Shown here: positions 1 through 5,399 of the stretch, piece by piece
Numbering within the stretch: position 1 is the first letter of the stretch
Layout: each line of letters opens with the position of its first letter
DNA from: Bacteroidales bacterium
Lineage (GTDB): Bacteria; Bacteroidota; Bacteroidia; Bacteroidales; Tenuifilaceae
Length of the DNA: 6,221 nt
Assembly (NCBI GenBank): GCA_008933525.1
Contig: WBUV01000201.1
Span: 1 to 6,221, forward strand
Reading direction: 5' to 3'
Notes under the pieces: generated by a model
Seen by the model: the letters and a program-made list of their open reading frames with translations, nothing else
What the model was told of the DNA's origin: nothing
The model's database searches: none
Translations under genes and position numbers: made by a program

Positions 1-9
1 GTATTAAAT

Positions 10-1203
10 ATGCTAAGTAAGAGGCAACTATTCCTAAACCACGTTGCCCAAACATCTGATTCCCCCCTTATGCTTGAAGTGGAAAGCGCCGAGGGGGTTT
101 ATCTTTTTGGGCCAAATGGTGAAAAACATTTCGATTTGATATCTGGGGTTTCCGTTAGTAATGTAGGACATAGCCATCCAAAAGTTGTTGATGCGGTTAA
201 ACAGCAGGTCGATAAGTATATGCACCTTATGGTGTATGGCGAGTTCATACAAAATCCTCAGGTGCAATTGGCAACCAAACTTGCAAGCATTCTACCCAAA
301 TCGTTAGATTCCGTTTACTTTCTAAACTCAGGAAGCGAAGCCATTGAAGGGGCAATGAAACTGGCTAAACGGTATACTGGAAGAACCGAAATAGTATCGT
401 TCAAAAATGCATACCACGGAAGCACACAGGGCTCCCTAAGCATTATGGGTGGCGATAAGTTTAAACAGGCATTCAGACCATTACTTCCCGATGTTCGTCA
501 TCTGGACTACAATAATACGGAACAATTAAACCAAATTACTAGCAAAACTGCCTGTGTTATTGTTGAACCAATACAGGGCGAAGCAGGCGTTGTTCTTCCA
601 AAAGATAATTTCCTTAGTCAACTCAGGGAACGTTGCTCAAAAGTTGGCGCAATGCTAGTTTTCGATGAAATTCAAACAGGACTTGGTCGTACTGGAAAAA
701 TGTTTGCTTTTGAAAATTACAATATCACACCCGATATTCTTGTTCTGGCAAAAGCGCTTGGAGGCGGAATGCCCTTGGGAGCATTTATAGCATCAAAGGA
801 GATTATGTGGAGCCTTACAAACAATCCTGTTCTTGGACACATTACCACCTTCGGAGGTCATCCAGTTTCCTGTTCTGCTGCGCTATCATCAATTAATGTG
901 ATTTTAGACGAAAAACTGATTGATTCCGTTAGTAAGAAGGAGGAAATCTTCAGGGAGATTTTGGAAAAGCATCCTTTAGTAAAAGAGGTTCGCTCCAAAG
1001 GATTGTTAATGGCTGTGGAATTGGGCAGTTTCGATAAAATGTTAGACCTTGTAAAGTTTGGAGTTAAAAATGGATTTATTACGGACTGGTTTTTGTTCTG
1101 TGATACTTCGTTCAGGATATCGCCACCGTTAACCATAACCGAGGAGGAGTGCCGGTTGGCTGCAGAGTTGATTGTTAAAGGGCTGGATGAGATTAATGGG
1201 TAA
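10..1203 (+). CDS. Class III PLP-dependent aminotransferase (acetylornithine/ornithine/4-aminobutyrate aminotransferase-like)
   Basis: Cytoplasmic fold-type I aminotransferase of 397 residues, the usual length for class III (ArgD/RocD/GabT group). Visible motifs in order: the phosphate-binding loop NSGSEA at residues 106-111; VEPIQGEAG near 187-195; DEIQTGLGRTG starting at D219, where D219 should contact the PLP pyridine nitrogen; the PLP-binding lysine K248 in LAKALGGGMPLGA; HITTFGGHP with T280, the expected phosphate contact from the partner subunit; and R369 in FRISPPL, the arginine that binds the substrate or 2-oxoglutarate carboxylate in this family. The family transfers an amino group between an omega-amino compound and 2-oxoglutarate or pyruvate. 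Substrate cannot be read from sequence alone, and no arginine or lysine pathway gene is adjacent, so no symbol is given. The ATG at 10 fits the family N-terminus. Only nine bases lie upstream, so the promoter and operon partners are unseen. No signal peptide. Confidence 0.95.
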   Translation: MLSKRQLFLNHVAQTSDSPLMLEVESAEGVYLFGPNGEKHFDLISGVSVSNVGHSHPKVVDAVKQQVDKYMHLMVYGEFIQNPQVQLATKLASILPKSLDSVYFLNSGSEAIEGAMKLAKRYTGRTEIVSFKNAYHGSTQGSLSIMGGDKFKQAFRPLLPDVRHLDYNNTEQLNQITSKTACVIVEPIQGEAGVVLPKDNFLSQLRERCSKVGAMLVFDEIQTGLGRTGKMFAFENYNITPDILVLAKALGGGMPLGAFIASKEIMWSLTNNPVLGHITTFGGHPVSCSAALSSINVILDEKLIDSVSKKEEIFREILEKHPLVKEVRSKGLLMAVELGSFDKMLDLVKFGVKNGFITDWFLFCDTSFRISPPLTITEEECRLAAELIVKGLDEING

Positions 1204-1290
1204 TTTATAATGAGTAATTGATAATTTAGAATTAGAGATGTTCTATAAAAATGATAAGTTTTGATAAAAACCAAATACCTATTTGATAAA
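1204..1290. repeat. AT-rich low-complexity intergenic stretch with three TTGATAA copies
   Basis: Directly after the aminotransferase stop codon the sequence becomes strongly AT-rich and quasi-repetitive, with loosely repeated TAATT/ATAATT/GAATTAG words. TTGATAA occurs three times (1218-1224, 1261-1267, 1283-1289). No open reading frame with coding character and no T-tailed hairpin is seen, so an intrinsic terminator for the aminotransferase is not evident here. It is best described as degenerate simple-sequence DNA flanking the palindromic element that follows. Confidence 0.4.
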
Positions 1291-1447
1291 CTTAATATCG
1301 CGCTCCTACGGAGCTTAAGAATAAATGATTTTTCTTTTACTATAAATATTCAGCAGCTCTGCTGCTAATACTTGAGCCGCATAGCGGCAAAATATTTATA
1401 GATAAGAAGAATCTTAATATTCGAACTACAGAGTAGCGCAATATTAG
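1291..1447. repeat. Nested quasi-palindromic intergenic element with four short hairpins (REP/MITE-like)
   Basis: The segment is close to symmetric about position 1370. Outer arms: CTTAATATCGCGC (1291-1303) against GCGCAATATTAG (1436-1447), complementary at 11 of 12 positions with one gap. Middle arms: CTATAAATATT (1340-1350) and its exact complement AATATTTATAG (1391-1401). Four hairpins with 3-nt loops sit in these arms: GCTCC-TAC-GGAGC (1302-1314), AGCAGC-TCT-GCTGCT (1352-1366), GCCGC-ATA-GCGGC (1376-1388) and CTAC-AGA-GTAG (1426-1436). The fourth is wrapped by TAATATT (1415-1421) and AATATTA (1440-1446). The two inner hairpins are centred at 1359 and 1382, exactly equidistant from the centre of the middle arms. 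Such clusters of short GC hairpins in AT-rich DNA recall repetitive extragenic palindromes mobilised by REP-associated tyrosine transposases; that link is inference. No transposase gene is in the window. Confidence 0.75.
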
Positions 1448-1515
1448 TACAAAGAACTTAAATAGTCTAATCGTAAAGCAATGATTAAGTGTAAATTAAT
1501 ATAAAATCAAAATCT

Positions 1516-2442
1516 ATGGATTTGAAGAGATTTGCTTGCTTTTTATGTTTTTTATTTATATCTTTTGGATTATTTGCTCAAAATACTCCAGAAAATTCAT
1601 TGGTTAAGCAGGAGGAAATTTTGTCATCGTTGCTTAAATCAATTGCCAAGGAGACAAGTTTTACCGTAAAGGATTCTTTGAATGCTCAATTCAAAAAAAC
1701 TTTTGAGCAAACATTGCTGATTAACGGCTCAATGCTATATCCTTTCGACTCGTTAAAAAGCATTGGTAAACTAACATCTAACGATAAAAAAGTAAGAGTT
1801 TTCACATGGAATTTGCCACAATCGGCTGGCTTACATCAATACTTTGGATTTATTCAAGTTAGGAAAAGCGACGGAAGCATTGCAGTGCATAGCTTAATTG
1901 ACAACAGAAAAAATGTAAAAGACCTCAACAACGAAAGGTTAAATCCAGGAAAGTGGTTGGCAGGACTTTACTATCAAATTGCCGAAATAAACTTCAACTC
2001 ACAAACTCACTACATTTTACTGGGCTTCGATTTCAATAATCTTTTCACATCAAAAAAAATAATTGAGGTTCTATCGCTCGATGGCAATGAAAACCCTGTT
2101 TTTGGATTGCCTGTTTTCAATGTTGATAATAAGATGATGCTATCGCGAATAGTTTTTGAGTTCTCAGCAAGAGCCGTTTTCACCCTAAGGTATATTGCTG
2201 AGCAACAAATGATTATTTTCGACCACCTCTCCCCTGCCAAACCTGAGTATCTGGGCGATTTTCAGTTCTATGGACCCGACTCATCCTTCGATGGATTTAA
2301 GTTGGAGAATGGGAAATGGGTATATGTTCGCGATTTAGATTTACGAAATCCGCGCCGTGAAAGGCCTAAACCTGTTGATGCACCTGTGGAGATAAAAGAA
2401 CCTAGTTTCATCTATAAACCTTCTGCAGGAAAAACACTCTAA
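1516..2442 (+). CDS. Secreted conserved protein of unknown function (Bacteroidota-type)
   Basis: A 308-residue protein I cannot assign to a named family. It begins with a clear Sec signal peptide: K4-R5, a very hydrophobic Phe/Leu/Cys-rich core over about residues 6-20, then LFA|QN, giving a probable signal peptidase I cut after A21. There is no lipobox cysteine, so it is probably periplasmic or otherwise exported. The mature part has an early helical stretch (about 28-75), then a probably beta-rich region with distinctive aromatic motifs: FTWNLP (W98), YFGFIQV, ILLGFDFNNLFTSKK, and near the end IIFDHLSP (D236-P240) followed by QFYGPDSSFDGF (Y252, G253, P254, D255). The C-terminus from about residue 277 is rich in Arg, Pro and Lys and probably extended. 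I recall similar uncharacterised proteins in other Bacteroidota. It lies 99 bp upstream of the DPP III gene with no terminator between, so co-transcription is possible but unproven. No Shine-Dalgarno sequence is visible, which is normal for this phylum. Confidence 0.85.
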   Translation: MDLKRFACFLCFLFISFGLFAQNTPENSLVKQEEILSSLLKSIAKETSFTVKDSLNAQFKKTFEQTLLINGSMLYPFDSLKSIGKLTSNDKKVRVFTWNLPQSAGLHQYFGFIQVRKSDGSIAVHSLIDNRKNVKDLNNERLNPGKWLAGLYYQIAEINFNSQTHYILLGFDFNNLFTSKKIIEVLSLDGNENPVFGLPVFNVDNKMMLSRIVFEFSARAVFTLRYIAEQQMIIFDHLSPAKPEYLGDFQFYGPDSSFDGFKLENGKWVYVRDLDLRNPRRERPKPVDAPVEIKEPSFIYKPSAGKTL

Positions 2443-2463
2443 CCTTTAGTTTTAGGTAAATTA

Positions 2464-2495
2464 TTGCCAAATTTGTAGTTTGCAGCATACATTTA
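2464..2495 (+). promoter_or_regulatory. Candidate Bacteroidota-type promoter for the DPP III gene
   Basis: TTG at 2464-2466, a 21-bp spacer and TACATTTA at 2488-2495 match the Bacteroidota -33 TTG / -7 TAnnTTTG pattern except for the final base. Transcription would start near 2502, leaving about 40 nt of leader. A second weaker pair, TTG 2500-2502 with TAACTTTA 2523-2530 (20-bp spacer), is closer to the ATG and would leave a very short leader. The region is AT-rich and such matches arise by chance, so this is tentative. Confidence 0.25.
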
Positions 2496-2541
2496 ATGCT
2501 TGCAGTAATAGTTTGTATTACATAACTTTAATAATATAACG

Positions 2542-4578
2542 ATGAATATAAAAACAATGATTTTGCTTACAGCAACTGCTGCTGGATTAACTTTAACCAG
2601 CTGTAAAACCGAAAAGGAAGCAACTCCTTTCAAATGGCAAGTGGACCAATTTGCCGATGTTCGTATTATGCGCTATCAAATCCCAGAGTTTGATTCGCTT
2701 ACCCCAAACCAAAAGGTTCTTGTTTACTACCTTAGCGAAGCGGCTAAATGCGGACGCGATATTATTTGGGACCAAAACTACAAGTACAATTTAACTGTAC
2801 GATCAGTGCTTGAAAGCATTTATAACGGCTACACTGGCGATAGAAATAACGCCAACTGGGAGCAGTTTATGGTTTACCTAAAACGTGTATGGTTCTCCAA
2901 CGGTATTCATCATCACTACTCAAACGATAAGTTTATTCCAGAATTTACCCAGGAATATTTTGCTGAACTGGTAAAAAACACTCCTGCCGATAAGTTCAAC
3001 ACCACATTGGGTTCTACCGATGAGATTATTACAAACCTCACTCCTATCCTATTCGACCCGAATGTTGCAACAAAACGCGTAAATCAGGATGCCGGAGTTG
3101 ATATGGTTGCAGCATCGGCTTGCAACTATTACGAGGGTGTAACTCAAAAAGAGGTTGAGGATTTCTACGCAAAAATGATGAACCCAAAGGATACAACGCC
3201 TATCTCCTATGGTTTAAACTCCAAACTAGTTAAGGAGAACGGCAAGGTTATTGAAAAGGTTTGGAAGATTGATGGAATGTACGGAGCTGCTATCGCAAAA
3301 ATAGTTTACTGGCTTGAAAAGGCTGCTACAGTTGCAGAGAACGAGCATCAACGTAACATTATAAACACACTTATTGAGTACTACAAGAGTGGCGATTTGA
3401 AGAAATTCGACGAGTACAACGTACTTTGGGTTAGTGATGTTAACTCACACATTGATTTTGTGAATGGCTTTATTGAGAATTACGGCGACCCAATGGGATA
3501 CAAATCGAGCTGGGAGGCTGTGGTTAACTTTAAGAATCTTGAGGCTACACGTCGTACCACAATAATTGGCGATAATGCTCAGTGGTTCGAGGACAATTCT
3601 CCTATTGATGAGCAATTCAAGAAAAAAGAGGTAAAAGGTGTTAGCGCAAAGGTTATCACTGTTGCTCAACTTGGAGGCGATTGCTACCCAACAACTCCTA
3701 TTGGAATTAACCTTCCAAATGCCGATTGGATTCGTAAATATCACGGTTCAAAATCGGTTACAATGGATAATATTACGTACGCATACGACCAAGCCGCTCA
3801 AGGCAATGGTTTTATGGAAGAATTTGCTTGGTCGCCAGAGGAGATTGAACTAAGCAAGCAGCACGGCTCACTTGCAGGAAACCTACATACTGATTTGCAC
3901 GAATGTTTAGGTCACGGTTCGGGTCAATTGGCCGAAGGTGTTAAGGGCGACGAACTTAAAAATTACGGTTCGCCACTTGAAGAAACACGTGCCGATTTAT
4001 TTGCACTATACTTCATTATGGATGAAAAAATGGTTGAACTTGGCATTATGCCAACGTTGGATGTTGCAAAAGCTGAGTACAACAACTATATCCGCAATGG
4101 TTTAATGACCCAACTTACCAGAATTGAGTTTGGTAAAACCATTGAGCAGGCACATATGCGTAACCGTCAGCTAATTGCTAGCTGGTGCTACGAGAATGGT
4201 AAAGCGGAGAATGTTATTGAAAAGAAAACCCGCGATGGCAAAACCTACTTTGTAATTAACGACTACGCAAAGCTTCGCAATCTGTTTGGCACGCTGCTAA
4301 AAGAAATCCAAAGAATAAAATCGACAGGCGATTACGAGGCTGGTAAAAAAATGGTTGAAACCTATGCAGTTCAAATCAACCCTGAACTTCACAGAGAGGT
4401 TCTTGACCGTTTCAACAAGCTAAAACTAGCCCCTTACGGTGGATTTATGAACCCACAACTTGTTCCTGTGATGGAAGGCGATAATATTGTTGATATTAAG
4501 GTTGAGTATCCTGAAAACTATGTTCAGCAGATGCTTGATTACTCAAACAACTACGGTTTCTTGCCTTTGATTAACTAA
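2542..4578 (+). CDS. Dipeptidyl peptidase III, M49 family zinc metallopeptidase, predicted lipoprotein
   Basis: A 678-residue M49 metallopeptidase, which removes dipeptides from the N-terminus of short peptides using one zinc ion. The zinc motif is HECLGH at residues 453-458 (ligands H453 and H458, catalytic E454), the six-residue spacing peculiar to M49. The second motif is EETRAD at 480-485, with E481 the expected third ligand. Also present are the M49 segment PIGINLPN (386-393) and EQAHMRNR with H538, which probably matches the active-site histidine His568 of human DPP III. Eukaryotic enzymes mostly have HELLGH; the Cys variant is known from Bacteroides thetaiotaomicron, whose protein is about the same length. 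The N-terminus is a lipoprotein signal: K4, a hydrophobic stretch, then LTSC with C21 as the lipidated cysteine, so the enzyme should be anchored in the envelope, unlike the cytosolic eukaryotic forms. It likely supplies dipeptides from imported or digested peptides. A strong terminator follows the stop codon. Confidence 0.96.
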   Translation: MNIKTMILLTATAAGLTLTSCKTEKEATPFKWQVDQFADVRIMRYQIPEFDSLTPNQKVLVYYLSEAAKCGRDIIWDQNYKYNLTVRSVLESIYNGYTGDRNNANWEQFMVYLKRVWFSNGIHHHYSNDKFIPEFTQEYFAELVKNTPADKFNTTLGSTDEIITNLTPILFDPNVATKRVNQDAGVDMVAASACNYYEGVTQKEVEDFYAKMMNPKDTTPISYGLNSKLVKENGKVIEKVWKIDGMYGAAIAKIVYWLEKAATVAENEHQRNIINTLIEYYKSGDLKKFDEYNVLWVSDVNSHIDFVNGFIENYGDPMGYKSSWEAVVNFKNLEATRRTTIIGDNAQWFEDNSPIDEQFKKKEVKGVSAKVITVAQLGGDCYPTTPIGINLPNADWIRKYHGSKSVTMDNITYAYDQAAQGNGFMEEFAWSPEEIELSKQHGSLAGNLHTDLHECLGHGSGQLAEGVKGDELKNYGSPLEETRADLFALYFIMDEKMVELGIMPTLDVAKAEYNNYIRNGLMTQLTRIEFGKTIEQAHMRNRQLIASWCYENGKAENVIEKKTRDGKTYFVINDYAKLRNLFGTLLKEIQRIKSTGDYEAGKKMVETYAVQINPELHREVLDRFNKLKLAPYGGFMNPQLVPVMEGDNIVDIKVEYPENYVQQMLDYSNNYGFLPLIN

Positions 4579-4601
4579 TTTTTTGAATATTCTACGCTAA
4601 T

Positions 4602-4633
4602 AAAGGTCGATACTTAATTGTATCGACCTTTTT
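4602..4633 (+). terminator. Intrinsic terminator after the DPP III gene
   Basis: A perfect 12-bp stem, AAAGGTCGATAC (4602-4613) against GTATCGACCTTT (4620-4631), closes a 6-nt TTAATT loop and runs into a T tract at 4629-4633. It starts 24 bp after the DPP III stop codon. The stem is A-rich on its left and T-rich on its right side, so it could work in both directions, though no convergent gene is present. It separates the DPP III unit from the receiver-like gene at 4687. Confidence 0.88.
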
Positions 4634-4686
4634 ACTTATAATTGTATTCTTATTTTTACTACCTTTAATTCTCCAACTATAACTAA

Positions 4687-5208
4687 ATGCTCGAATCAAT
4701 AAACATAGAATTTCGCACCTTTATATTTATTGTTGAGTTCAATACCGAGTTTGCGCATAGCATTATTGAGGGTATTGATATCCCAAAACGAACAACGGTG
4801 AGGAGTTTCCCTTCGGGCGAAAAGTTTATTCAGCATTTATCAACCCTGAAATTCAGAAGAAACGATTTGGTTATTGTATTCATGGGATACAATTTTTTGG
4901 ATGATTACAACCACTCATTGATGAATGGAATTGAGATTCTTGAGTCGATAAAGCATGTAAACCCTAAAATTGAAGTAGTAATGATGGCTGGCGAGGGCGA
5001 GAAGGAATACGGAGCTTACGTTATGAAACTTGGTGCACACGCATTTATTCCCAAGGACGACAATATTGCAACTCGTGCCAATAATATAATAATGCGTCTT
5101 TGCGGAAATAGAAATATCAACTCTAAGAAACGTCTACTAAAAATCACATTTATTATTTGGCTTATCACCTTGGTAGCATTAATTATTTCGTTAATAGTTA
5201 ATTTTTAG
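4687..5208 (+). CDS. Degenerate receiver-domain (pseudo-receiver) protein with C-terminal membrane anchor
   Basis: A 173-residue protein with the outline of a two-component receiver domain (about residues 10-138) followed by one transmembrane helix. Receiver landmarks: beta-1 FIFIVEFN (12-19), where the acidic pair normally read as DD is E17-F18; a FPSGEKFI segment at 41-48; beta-3 DLVIVFMGYNF (60-70) followed by MNGIEIL (79-85), where the phospho-acceptor Asp position appears to be G67; beta-4 VVMMAGEGE, with A101 where Ser/Thr is usual; and beta-5 AFIPKDD, which keeps the conserved lysine K123. Most phosphorylation residues are thus lost and aspartyl phosphorylation is unlikely, although D60, D72 or D73 could be alternatives. 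KKRLLK (147-152) precedes a hydrophobic helix at about 153-171 ending two residues before the stop. By the positive-inside rule the domain should face the cytoplasm. There is no DNA-binding or enzymatic output domain and no neighbouring kinase. Function unknown; receiver homology is judged from pattern only. Confidence 0.8.
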   Translation: MLESINIEFRTFIFIVEFNTEFAHSIIEGIDIPKRTTVRSFPSGEKFIQHLSTLKFRRNDLVIVFMGYNFLDDYNHSLMNGIEILESIKHVNPKIEVVMMAGEGEKEYGAYVMKLGAHAFIPKDDNIATRANNIIMRLCGNRNINSKKRLLKITFIIWLITLVALIISLIVNF

Positions 5209-5244
5209 CAAACCTCTGCCAATTTATCCTCAAAAATGACCTTC

Positions 5245-5259
5245 TGGCAGTTTCTGCCA
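5245..5259. other. Small hairpin TGGCAG-TTT-CTGCCA in the htpG upstream region
   Basis: A perfect 6-bp stem with a 3-nt loop lies 37 bp after the receiver-like gene. No T tract follows it (the next bases are TTAACATTC), so a classic intrinsic terminator is not supported. A further CTGCCA at 5216-5221 could pair with the same TGGCAG, allowing an alternative fold. It may be a weak terminator, a protein-binding dyad, or chance. Confidence 0.4.
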
Positions 5260-5348
5260 TTAACATTCACTTGTTCAATTTATTAATTTACAGCTACTTA
5301 AATCAAAGCATTGCAAACCTATGTCAGTCGTTTGTAAATGGCACCCTG

Positions 5349-5381
5349 TTTGACAAATAGCCAATGCCATAACTATGTTTA
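5349..5381 (+). promoter_or_regulatory. Candidate Bacteroidota-type promoter for htpG
   Basis: TTTG (5349-5352), a 21-bp spacer and TATGTTTA (5374-5381) fit the Bacteroidota -33 TTTG / -7 TAnnTTTG pattern with one mismatch at the last base. Transcription would begin around 5387, giving a short leader of roughly 13 nt. A dyad ATGGCA (5338-5343) / TGCCAT (5365-5370) brackets the -33 box and spacer and could be an operator. No CIRCE-type inverted repeat is present. Confidence 0.4.
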
Positions 5382-5399
5382 ACCATAAAATTATATACT

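Noticed and set aside
34..267. A 77-codon minus-strand open frame
   Set aside because: It lies fully inside the aminotransferase gene and has no protein-like pattern.
858..1274. A 138-codon open frame on the minus strand
   Set aside because: It is antisense to the 3' end of the aminotransferase and extends into low-complexity DNA; its Ser/Asn/Ile-rich translation has no recognisable motif and the + strand gene is certain.
1291..1447. Possible CRISPR array
   Set aside because: The repeated units are hairpins of differing sequence in inverted order, not identical direct repeats with uniform spacers, and no cas gene is present.
2010..2240. A 76-codon minus-strand open frame
   Set aside because: It is antisense to the secreted unknown protein, whose signal peptide and motifs support the + strand.
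3445..3853. Overlapping minus-strand (3445-3744) and alternate-frame plus-strand (3638-3853) open frames, and a further minus-strand frame at 2593-2775
   Set aside because: All fall inside the DPP III gene, whose M49 motifs are intact in the chosen frame.
5245..5259. Intrinsic terminator of the receiver-like gene
   Set aside because: The 6-bp stem has no following T tract, so it is recorded only as a hairpin.
5209..5399. CIRCE (HrcA) heat-shock operator upstream of htpG
   Set aside because: No TTAGCACTC-N9-GAGTGCTAA-like inverted repeat is found in the interval.
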